DNA from: Dyadobacter fanqingshengii
GTDB taxonomy: Bacteria; Bacteroidota; Bacteroidia; Cytophagales; Spirosomataceae
NCBI RefSeq assembly: GCF_023822005.2
Contig: NZ_CP098806.1
Span: 248,001-312,000, forward strand
Direction of reading: 5' to 3'
Length of the DNA: 64,000 bases
A program made the position numbers and the translations under genes. Of this stretch, positions 35,548 through 42,690 are shown piece by piece. The notes below the pieces were generated by a model. The model saw nothing but the letters and a program-made list of their open reading frames with translations. It did no database searches and had not been told where the DNA came from. Numbering within the stretch: the first letter of the stretch is position 1; each line of letters starts with the position of its first letter.

Positions 35548-37713
35548 ATGTCAGGCGACAGTAATTTCAGCAAAGGCGGCGGAGATCCCTTTTCAAAGCG
35601 AATTAAAGTTATTCATGGAAGGCAAGCGCCTGAAGAAGCACTCCTTGTTGGCTACGGGGCAATTATCGAAGCATTAAATTTGCAATTGCCCATGCCCGCA
35701 AAATTAGCGTTAATAAGCGACAAGCATAGGCAATCCTCCAATGACGACTGGCTCATTTTAACGCCGAGGCACAATCCTGCTGATAATCTATATGGCCACT
35801 TAGTTTTTGCGTTGAAATATGAAGGTGTTAACCTCCTGTTCTTTAAAAAACTGTTTGAAAGCCTCGGTGATGAGCGTGTAAAATTCGTAATAAGTATTGA
35901 GCCCAAGGGGCAGTATAGTCGAAGGATTTGGTTTTTGTTTGAATGGCTTATGCGACGCCAACTTGACATTCCTGATTTGAAAGACGGGAATTACGTTGCT
36001 TTGATAGATGAAGAAATCCAGTACGCAGTTTCACCCGCAGTTAACTTTGCGAGACAGCGGATCAGAAACAATCTTCCCGGAACTCCGGATTTTTGTCCAT
36101 TGATTTTTCGAACAAGCAAGTTAGAGAGATTCATAGAAGCGAATTTGTCCGAACTTACACATACAATTTTGAACAACGTCCATAGAGATGTAATTCTTCG
36201 AGCTTCCGCTTTTTTATTATTAAAGGATTCCAAAGCTTCATTTTCAATTGAGGGTGAAAATCCGACGCCCAATCGTGCTATGCGCTGGGGCAAGGCTATT
36301 GGTCAGGCTGGAAGTATACAGTTAGGTGAGGAAGAGTTATTGCGTCTGCAACAAATAGTCATTGAAAATAGCCGTTTTGTCGAGATGGGATTTCGGACAG
36401 ATGGCGGTTTCGTAGGGGTGCATGATCGCACCAGCGGTACACCGATGCCGGAACATATTTCAGCAAAACCGGAAGATCTCCCGGTTTTGTTAAATGGATT
36501 GTTTGCTACTGCTTCTTTATTGGAGCATCAGAACTTCCATCCCGTTCTGGCCGCCGCAAGCATTGCTTTTGGCTTTGTATTCATTCACCCTTTTGTCGAT
36601 GGTAACGGGAGACTTCACCGCTATTTAATTCATCATTTACTTGCAAAAACTAAATTTAGTCCGCAGGGGATTATTTTTCCTATATCGACTGCCATTCTGG
36701 AACGCATAGACGATTACCGAAAGTCGCTTGAGCAGTATTCACACCCATTACTGGACTTGATAGAATGGACGCCTACTGCGAACAATAATGTAAAGGTTTT
36801 GAATGAAACAATTGACTATTATCGATATTTTGATGCGACCAAACAAGCTGAATTCTTATTTGAATGTGTTGATCAGACTGTTGAAAAAATAATTCCGAAG
36901 GAGGTCGAATACTTGCAGCGATACGATTCAATGAAGGACTGGCTGGATGAGGAATTTGAAATGCCAGACAAAACAGTAGCCCTACTTATCCGGTTTCTCG
37001 AGCAGAATAATGGCAGGCTTTCAAATAGAGCGTTAGACCGGGAGTTTGCAGAATTGTCAAAAGAAGAAGTTGAAGCAATTGAAGAACAATTTTATGAAAT
37101 CATGTTAAAACCACCATTATCGCAATATTCCCTAGCCATCATGCCGAGCGCGGCGATTTCTCTTGAAGTTGTTGAGATGAAGCAGCAGTTGCGGGCTGCT
37201 ATTGGGAGAAGTTATGGCAGCGCTAATGCGGAGGCGCATATTTCTTTGGATGGATTCGAGGCGGATGAGAATGACTATCCGTATATTCTGGCTGAATATC
37301 GCCGGATTGTTTCCGAATTGAATCCTTTTGAGATCAGTTTCTCAGGGTTTGATGATTTTGACAAGGCCAATTATTCTGCATTCTACATTAAACCCACAAC
37401 GGAGTCGTCCCTGGAAATCCGGCGGCGCAGTGAGGCTGTAATGAAAGCATTTGATAAAAACCTTAAAAAACAATACACCAGGAAATGGGCTGACGAGTCC
37501 CAAAAACCGCATATGTCTATCGGCCGCAGGCTTACGCGTGAATGGGTTGCGCTTGCGTATACCACGTTGACCGCATATGAGGCGGGTTTTCTTTGCGACA
37601 CATTCGTTATCCGAAAGTTTAATGAAAAAAGGCGGCAATACGACGTCATTGATGTGCTTCCTTTACTCGGAACTTCCGAGCCGCCCGTGCAGCTGGACTT
37701 GTTTCAGCCTTGA
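35548..37713 (+). CDS. Fic-domain (AMPylase-type) protein fused to a 2H phosphoesterase domain
   Basis: A 721-residue cytoplasmic two-enzyme fusion. Residues 1-215 form the N-terminal region of the long Fic subfamily (PEEALLVGYGAIIEAL, DDWLILTPRHNP, RRIWFLFEWL). An inhibitory-helix motif SFSIEG (231-236, S/TxxxEG/N, with Glu235) lies before the Fic core, which holds the canonical HPFVDGNGRLHR (347-358, catalytic His347), so it is a class II Fic expected to be autoinhibited and to transfer AMP or another nucleotide moiety. Residues 440-520 look like a winged-helix tail. From about 525 to 715 a complete 2H domain follows (HISL His564, HMSI His655), paralogous to the upstream gene. The Fic part looks AT-richer than the 2H part. 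Whether the 2H domain reverses the modification or processes RNA is unknown. Confidence 0.9.
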   Translation: MSGDSNFSKGGGDPFSKRIKVIHGRQAPEEALLVGYGAIIEALNLQLPMPAKLALISDKHRQSSNDDWLILTPRHNPADNLYGHLVFALKYEGVNLLFFKKLFESLGDERVKFVISIEPKGQYSRRIWFLFEWLMRRQLDIPDLKDGNYVALIDEEIQYAVSPAVNFARQRIRNNLPGTPDFCPLIFRTSKLERFIEANLSELTHTILNNVHRDVILRASAFLLLKDSKASFSIEGENPTPNRAMRWGKAIGQAGSIQLGEEELLRLQQIVIENSRFVEMGFRTDGGFVGVHDRTSGTPMPEHISAKPEDLPVLLNGLFATASLLEHQNFHPVLAAASIAFGFVFIHPFVDGNGRLHRYLIHHLLAKTKFSPQGIIFPISTAILERIDDYRKSLEQYSHPLLDLIEWTPTANNNVKVLNETIDYYRYFDATKQAEFLFECVDQTVEKIIPKEVEYLQRYDSMKDWLDEEFEMPDKTVALLIRFLEQNNGRLSNRALDREFAELSKEEVEAIEEQFYEIMLKPPLSQYSLAIMPSAAISLEVVEMKQQLRAAIGRSYGSANAEAHISLDGFEADENDYPYILAEYRRIVSELNPFEISFSGFDDFDKANYSAFYIKPTTESSLEIRRRSEAVMKAFDKNLKKQYTRKWADESQKPHMSIGRRLTREWVALAYTTLTAYEAGFLCDTFVIRKFNEKRRQYDVIDVLPLLGTSEPPVQLDLFQP

Positions 37714-37813
37714 TTTGCAACATAAAAACACCAGTAAATATCCAATCAATGCGCATAATGGGTATATTAGTCGCTGTTGATATAATGGATGTCGGATAAA
37801 TTCTTTCGCTGGG

Positions 37814-39148
37814 ATGTTGCAAAAGGCTGTAAGCTGGTTACTTTTTATTTCGTTTGTCGCAAGTTTTCATGGCGCGTTTTGCCAATCGGTCTCGGTTCCG
37901 GGGAAGCCGTGGCTCTCGGAATACAATGTTCATAAAGAGTATAAGGGTGTGTATGTTGTTAAAAAAATAACCATTCCCTGCCGCGCTTATGAGGCTTTCC
38001 TGGTCGACAATAATGGCAAAAAGCTCACACCTGCTTACCGTGACATAGGAGATTTTTCCGGAGGTCTGGCCGAATTTGTGCCCATGGGGCTGGATGCCGA
38101 AAAGCTTGGTCGCCATGGATTTATTAACAGGCGGGGAGAGGTAGTCATCCCACCCATTTATGTTTCAACCGACAAGTTTTATGAGGGAAAAACATGGGTA
38201 ATTTATCGCTCAGGAAAGCAATACGGGCTTTCATACATTGATTCTACGGGAAAAGAAATTTACAAAGTCCCCATTCAGTATTTCAGAAAAGACTTCCTTA
38301 TTTCTGCTGCGAAAGTGGATATGGTTTGTAATCAGGACACCAGGGAGGATGTGCTTTGGTGGAAAGGCCGCAACTATTTTATTCTGAACTGGAATTTCAG
38401 CCCTTTCATTGAAAAGGAAGTAAAGACCTCGAAGTATATTTATCACTTTCTGTTTGAAGGCAAATATGGGATTATCGATAACAAAATGATCCTGCGTGTG
38501 CCTGTTTCACTGGACGACATTGATCCTGAATATAAATTTTCGGGTCAAGGCATGGAGCGGGTTAAGTACGGAGATAAGTTTGGTTATATCAATGTCTTTA
38601 CCGGTGAACTCATCACCGACTTTTTGTATACGGATACGCGCAAACCAACTTCCGGGCTGTTTTGGGTTAAGAAAAACAACAAATGGGGTTGCATTGATAA
38701 AACCGGAAAAACCCGCATTCCTTTTTTATATGACGAAGCAACCGGCTTCACAAGCGAAGACCGATCCGCCGTAGCGATCGATGGCAAGTTTGGCCACATT
38801 GATAAAAAAGGCAAAATCCGAACGCCACTCAAATACGACTTCGCATCTTACTATAACCGCGGCATCTCGATGGTCCGTATTGATGATAAATACGGCTATA
38901 TCGACATCAATAACCGATACATTATTGAGCCCATCTATGACGAGGCGCTACCGTTTGACAAAGAAACAACCGAAGTAGAACGCCTCTGGCTCCGTTTCGA
39001 GCTTTCCATGAAAGGTGAAGAAAAATTCATCGGCTTCTCCTACAAGCTAAATGCGGTCTTCATTCTGATCGCGCTGGCGCTGTTTGTCTATGCCAACAGT
39101 CTGATTTTCAAGCGCGTGCAACTGGCTAGGGCAAGGAAGAAAAGGTAA
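37814..39148 (+). CDS. WG-repeat protein with C-terminal membrane anchor
   Basis: A 444-residue exported protein: signal peptide (1-22, ending AFCQS), then about eight WG-type repeats recognisable by GRHGFINRRGEVVIPPIY, GKYGIIDN, DKFGYINVFTGELI, NKWGCIDKTGKTRIPFLYDEA, GKFGHIDKKGKIRTPLKYDF and DKYGYIDINNRYIIEPIYDEA, and a single C-terminal membrane segment (about 415-433) with a basic tail. WG repeats build beta-propeller or solenoid scaffolds for binding; the ligand is unknown. The C-terminal helix would anchor the repeats on the periplasmic face, which is an uncommon layout. Confidence 0.85.
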   Translation: MLQKAVSWLLFISFVASFHGAFCQSVSVPGKPWLSEYNVHKEYKGVYVVKKITIPCRAYEAFLVDNNGKKLTPAYRDIGDFSGGLAEFVPMGLDAEKLGRHGFINRRGEVVIPPIYVSTDKFYEGKTWVIYRSGKQYGLSYIDSTGKEIYKVPIQYFRKDFLISAAKVDMVCNQDTREDVLWWKGRNYFILNWNFSPFIEKEVKTSKYIYHFLFEGKYGIIDNKMILRVPVSLDDIDPEYKFSGQGMERVKYGDKFGYINVFTGELITDFLYTDTRKPTSGLFWVKKNNKWGCIDKTGKTRIPFLYDEATGFTSEDRSAVAIDGKFGHIDKKGKIRTPLKYDFASYYNRGISMVRIDDKYGYIDINNRYIIEPIYDEALPFDKETTEVERLWLRFELSMKGEEKFIGFSYKLNAVFILIALALFVYANSLIFKRVQLARARKKR

Positions 39149-39151
39149 TAA

Positions 39152-39247
39152 TATATGCCAATGCATATAATTTCGCTATTTTGAATATATTTGTATGCAA
39201 AAGCATATAATTTGTATTCATTTGATCACATTATATGTTTTTGCATA
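39152..39247 (+). promoter_or_regulatory. Three HipB-type operators before the hipBST operon
   Basis: Three copies of TATGCnnnnGCATA: TATATGCCAATGCATATA (39152-39169), TATGCAAAAGCATA (39194-39207) and TATGTTTTTGCATA (39234-39247, one mismatch). Each contains TATG/GCATA arms with a four-base centre. They span the gap between the WG-repeat gene and hipB, and the third overlaps the extended frame upstream of the hipB start at 39259. Confidence 0.75.
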
Positions 39248-39258
39248 CAATTAAAAAG

Positions 39259-39480
39259 ATGAAAACACTATCAAGCTTTGTTAAGGAAAAAAGGAAGCAA
39301 ACTAACTTAACCCAGCAAGAGTTTGCTGAGCGTGCAGGCGTTGCATTAACTGTTGTACGAAAAATTGAACAAGGAAAAGAAAACTTGAATTTAGAAAAGG
39401 TTAATCAGGTCTTAAAGATGTTTGGTCATGTGTTGATTCCAGTTAACATGAAAGACTTACCAACAACTGAAACGGAGTAA
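39259..39480 (+). CDS. hipB: HipB-like HTH antitoxin/repressor
   Basis: A 73-residue XRE-type helix-turn-helix protein (LTQQEFAERAGVALTVVRKIEQGKENLNLEKVNQVLKMFG), ending in a short acidic tail (PTTETE). The open frame begins at 39235, but that extension overlaps a palindromic operator, so the ATG at 39259 is favoured. It lies five bases before the hipS gene and is expected to autorepress the operon through the upstream TATGCnnnnGCATA sites. Confidence 0.9.
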   Translation: MKTLSSFVKEKRKQTNLTQQEFAERAGVALTVVRKIEQGKENLNLEKVNQVLKMFGHVLIPVNMKDLPTTETE

Positions 39481-39485
39481 AAAAA

Positions 39486-39818
39486 ATGAGAAGCGCACAC
39501 ATCTATTATAAGGATTTGGAAGCGGGTATACTTACCGAAACAGATGAGGGAGATTATACATTTATTTATAATCCTGATTATGTTGCAAAGTATCCGTCCC
39601 AGTTCCTCACATTTAGCATGCCTGTTACCAACAGGACATATAGAGACAAGCGGCTTTTTCCATTTTTTGAAGGACTAATTCCGGAAGGATGGCTTTTGGA
39701 TATCGCGTCCAACAGCTGGAAAATTAATCAAAATGATCGCATGGGACTGCTCTTAGCATGTTGCCAAAATTGCATCGGAGCGGTAAGCGTCCAACCAATA
39801 GAAGCGAATGGAGAATAG
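39486..39818 (+). CDS. hipS: HipS-like protein (stand-alone HipA N-terminal domain)
   Basis: A 110-residue protein corresponding to the N-terminal subdomain of HipA (GILTETDEGDYTFIYNPDYV..YPSQFLTFSMPVTNRTY, then LFPFFEGLIPEGWLLDIA). In the tripartite HipBST systems this domain is a separate polypeptide and acts as the antitoxin of the kinase. Its 3' end overlaps the hipT start by 11 bases in another frame, so this is an organised split rather than a broken hipA. Confidence 0.87.
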   Translation: MRSAHIYYKDLEAGILTETDEGDYTFIYNPDYVAKYPSQFLTFSMPVTNRTYRDKRLFPFFEGLIPEGWLLDIASNSWKINQNDRMGLLLACCQNCIGAVSVQPIEANGE

Positions 39819-40761
39819 AAAGTGTCTTTATTGTTACAAACCGCTGGAATCTTCGGCAACGGGTGATTTTCATAATAGTTGTAACTTGGAATTTTTTGAG
39901 TCGAGACAAACGCCTGTCTTTGAGTATTCATTGAATCAAATGTCGGAGCTTGCCAAAAGTGTGGTTGAGCGGAGTGTTGCTGTGCCAGGAGTTCAGCCAA
40001 AGTTATCCTTATCCTTAGTTGATGATGCGATAGGAAATGGAGGGCGTGGGCGTTTAACAATTGTTGGTGCACTGGGAGGAAATTATATTTTCAAACCACC
40101 CATGGAAAAATATCCTGATATGCCACAAAATGAACACGTTACCATGCGAATAGCAGAAGCATTTGGTCTCAAAACAGTTAAGTCAAGCCTTATCAGACTG
40201 CAATCCGGGGAGCTTGCCTACATTACCAAGCGAATAGACCGGACAAAAGATAATGAAAAGATTCACATGCTGGATATGTTTCAGATCCTGGAAGCTTTCG
40301 ATAAATACAAAGGTTCAATGGAAAGAGTGGGTAAGGCCTTAAAAGCATATTCCGCAAACACATTGCTGGATCAATTATACTTTTTCGAACTGAGCATATT
40401 CAGTTTCCTAACAGGCAACAATGACATGCACTTGAAAAATTTTTCAATGATTAATGTTGGAAACGATTGGTTATTAGCTCCGGCCTATGACCTTTTGAAT
40501 GTGACAATAGTCAATCCGGAAGACACTGAGGAACTTGCTTTGACACTTGAAGGGAAAAAGAACAAATTAAAACGTGAACATTTTGAAACACTTGGAAAAG
40601 GCCTGGAATTGAATGATAAGCAGATTTCAGGCGTGTTTCGCCGTTTTGAAAAAAACAGGCCTACTGCAATTGAATGGATTGATAAAAGTTTTTTGTCGGA
40701 CCACCTGAAATTAGAATATAAATCAATCCTTGAAGCCAGATATACGCGCCTCGCAAAATAA
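39808..40761 (+). CDS. hipT: HipT-like serine/threonine kinase toxin
   Basis: A 317-residue kinase equivalent to the HipA C-terminal domain. Visible features: an N-terminal Cys-rich segment CLYCYKPL...FHNSC (residues 6-25), the Ser-containing P-loop GVQPKLSLSL (Ser67, Ser69, the autophosphorylation site in HipA/HipT kinases), the catalytic loop GNNDMHLKN (203-211, Asp206) and the metal-binding Asp228 in APAYDLLN. HipA targets GltX and E. coli HipT targets TrpS; the target here is unknown. Third gene of the operon. Confidence 0.9.
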   Translation: MENRKCLYCYKPLESSATGDFHNSCNLEFFESRQTPVFEYSLNQMSELAKSVVERSVAVPGVQPKLSLSLVDDAIGNGGRGRLTIVGALGGNYIFKPPMEKYPDMPQNEHVTMRIAEAFGLKTVKSSLIRLQSGELAYITKRIDRTKDNEKIHMLDMFQILEAFDKYKGSMERVGKALKAYSANTLLDQLYFFELSIFSFLTGNNDMHLKNFSMINVGNDWLLAPAYDLLNVTIVNPEDTEELALTLEGKKNKLKREHFETLGKGLELNDKQISGVFRRFEKNRPTAIEWIDKSFLSDHLKLEYKSILEARYTRLAK

Positions 40762-40765
40762 ATCC

Positions 40766-41431
40766 TTATCCCACCTTCAACCATCCCGTCACGCTCATTC
40801 TCGGCCGGTTTGTCAGCAGCACTTCGTGTTCGAGTTCGCTGCTTTTGAAGAAGATGCTCTTGCCGTTTGTTGGGGCGATATCCTGTTGGTAATCAAGGGT
40901 GTGAATGCGTAATTCTCCTCCGTCTTCGGGTGCCCAGTCGGTGTTTAAATACATGATCATGGAATACTGGCGGCTGGAATCGTTGCGGAACTGATCGAAA
41001 TGTTTTTTATAAAAACTGCCCGTTGGATACAACGCGTAATGAAATTCGTATCCGGTGATGCCGGTGTAACAAGTCCGGTTCAAATGTTCCACAAATTGAT
41101 CCATGAGATCAAAAAATTCATTTTCGTGTGGATCGTTGTGTTTGCGGTCGAGCCAGTAAATGCTGTCGTTGCGGTATAGCTTGTTGTGGACGACCGCGCT
41201 GTCGTTGCCTGTGCCCGCCGGAAGAAGCTGATTTGTCGCCAGCAGTGACATTAGGTTTGCTTTCAGACTGGATGCAAGTGAAGCGCCGAGTAAATTCTCC
41301 GCAATGCCTACTTTGTTCTCGATGTAGCTGTCGATGAGTTCATTAAAGACGGTTTGCAAGCAAGGTGCATTAATCGACCCGGCGATTTCCGGCTCAGGTG
41401 AATATACCGCTATTTGGCTGCAATACCGCAT
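40766..41431 (-). CDS. 2-oxoglutarate/Fe(II) oxygenase, prolyl-4-hydroxylase type
   Basis: A 221-residue dioxygenase. The iron-binding triad is visible as His144-x-Asp146 in KKHFDQFRND and His202 in SSELEHEVL, with the 2-oxoglutarate-binding Arg211 in RPRMSVTGWL. The jelly-roll strand SMIMYLNTDWAPEDGGELRIH is typical of the P4H family. It could hydroxylate a protein side chain. It converges with hipT (four bases between stops) and follows the Nei-like gene by eight bases on the same strand, suggesting cotranscription. Start at 41431 is not certain. Confidence 0.85.
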   Translation of the reverse strand: MRYCSQIAVYSPEPEIAGSINAPCLQTVFNELIDSYIENKVGIAENLLGASLASSLKANLMSLLATNQLLPAGTGNDSAVVHNKLYRNDSIYWLDRKHNDPHENEFFDLMDQFVEHLNRTCYTGITGYEFHYALYPTGSFYKKHFDQFRNDSSRQYSMIMYLNTDWAPEDGGELRIHTLDYQQDIAPTNGKSIFFKSSELEHEVLLTNRPRMSVTGWLKVG

Positions 41432-41439
41432 CAGAAAGA

Positions 41440-42177
41440 TTAATCATATCGCTTCTGGCAGTTTTCACAGTAGTAACTTCTCCTTTTTGATTTGCCTAAA
41501 TATTCCTTGTGAAATGGGATCAAACAGCGTGGACACATCTTTTTGGTGTGCGCAAGCCAGTGTTTTTTAAGCGTAAATTCTTTTTTCCAATGCAGGAAAT
41601 CAAAGCTGTAATTCCGGGTTTCCTTCACCATTTCTTTCAGTTTCGCCTCGGGCAGCTCGCCAATGACGCTCAGCGGATGCACCATAATGCGGAAGAGCAC
41701 TTCGTTTTTGATAATGTTACCGCTTCCTGCAAAAATATTTTGGTCCAGTAACGCATCGCATGCCAGCATCTTGGGTGCACCTTTCAGCTTTTTTAGTGCT
41801 TTTGCCGCATTCCAGGAATCGGACATGATATCATCGCTCCAATCGTAGATTTCGTCGGCGCTCTGGTCCAGGATGGCAACGGAGCATGCGTAAAAGTTGA
41901 GTTCCGCGTCGTCAAAAACCAAGCTCAGGCGTGGCGGCGTTTTCTTTCGCTCATTGATCAGATACGAACCGAAAAGCATAAAGTGAATGCGTAAAGTAAA
42001 GTCCTCAAAACACACCAGAAAATGCTTTCCCCACGATTTGAAAGCGATTACCTTCTGATCTGTCAATCGCTCCTTATCTATTTTGGAGTTGCCTTCAACG
42101 AGCCTGATCACGGAGTTTTCGAGGTTAAGTTCCTCAATCAGTTCTCGTAGAATAACGATGGAAGGTCCCTCCGGCAT
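41440..42177 (-). CDS. Formamidopyrimidine/endonuclease VIII-family DNA glycosylase
   Basis: A 245-residue base-excision repair enzyme. It starts MPEGPSIVIL, supplying the catalytic Pro2 and Glu3 after Met removal; a Lys in FKSWGKHFL, the helix-two-turn-helix segment DQNIFAGSGNIIKNEVLFR and a C-terminal zinc finger (CPRC ... YYCENCQKRY) complete the Fpg/Nei fold. PEGPS rather than PELPE favours the Nei-type branch, which removes oxidised pyrimidines and nicks the strand. The frame upstream to 42225 is discarded because Pro2 must follow the initiator Met. Confidence 0.9.
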   Translation of the reverse strand: MPEGPSIVILRELIEELNLENSVIRLVEGNSKIDKERLTDQKVIAFKSWGKHFLVCFEDFTLRIHFMLFGSYLINERKKTPPRLSLVFDDAELNFYACSVAILDQSADEIYDWSDDIMSDSWNAAKALKKLKGAPKMLACDALLDQNIFAGSGNIIKNEVLFRIMVHPLSVIGELPEAKLKEMVKETRNYSFDFLHWKKEFTLKKHWLAHTKKMCPRCLIPFHKEYLGKSKRRSYYCENCQKRYD

Positions 42178-42319
42178 GGCACAGATTTGGCTGATAAATG
42201 TTGAATGAATAGAAATATCAAACAATGATGCCAGTATTACGAAGGGGCAAATGAATCAGGCTTCACTTTGAGTAAGTCGGGCCTCACCGACACTTTTTAA
42301 TCAAAACCGATAAACAGCT

Positions 42320-42565
42320 ATGGGAAAAGGGAAAGATCTTTTTGGGCATTTTAATGATCTGGCCAAAGCAAAGGGGCCGCAAAGTGAAGAAAGTCAATAT
42401 GCCGGTGTTCTATTCCAGGCCCTTTTAATGGTTGGCGAGCGACGGGTTTTTGAACTTTTGGAAGAAGCAGATGAAACCGGCAAGAAGTTGGAACTGGAAA
42501 CATCCGGTAATGCTGCCGATAATTCCGAATGCCCAAGTAACATTATACTGGTGGATAAGGACTAA
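42320..42565 (+). CDS. Small uncharacterised soluble protein
   Basis: An 81-residue acidic protein, largely helical in its middle (SQYAGVLFQALLMVGERRVFELLEEADETGKKLELE). No family recognised. It has a clean ATG, lies between the divergent Nei-like gene and the MscS gene, and has normal codon use for the region, so it is probably real. Confidence 0.55.
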   Translation: MGKGKDLFGHFNDLAKAKGPQSEESQYAGVLFQALLMVGERRVFELLEEADETGKKLELETSGNAADNSECPSNIILVDKD

Positions 42566-42690
42566 AAGCGTTATTCAGGGTGTTGTCTGGCCCGCGTATA
42601 TCTTGGCGCGGCGGCTGTAAAAATGGCGCTCTGGTATGATTTTTAGTCTGAAAACGTTGAATTGAATGTTTCTGCACAGCTACAAATCAT

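Noticed and set aside
39121..39250. CRISPR-like short repeats
   Set aside because: The three TATGC/GCATA elements are dyads with unequal spacing directly before a HipB gene; they are operators, not repeat-spacer units. No other array-like pattern was seen.
39486..40761. Broken or frameshifted hipA
   Set aside because: Both halves have their own starts, a short overlap and complete domains, and the order B-S-T matches tripartite HipBST systems, so this is an intact arrangement.
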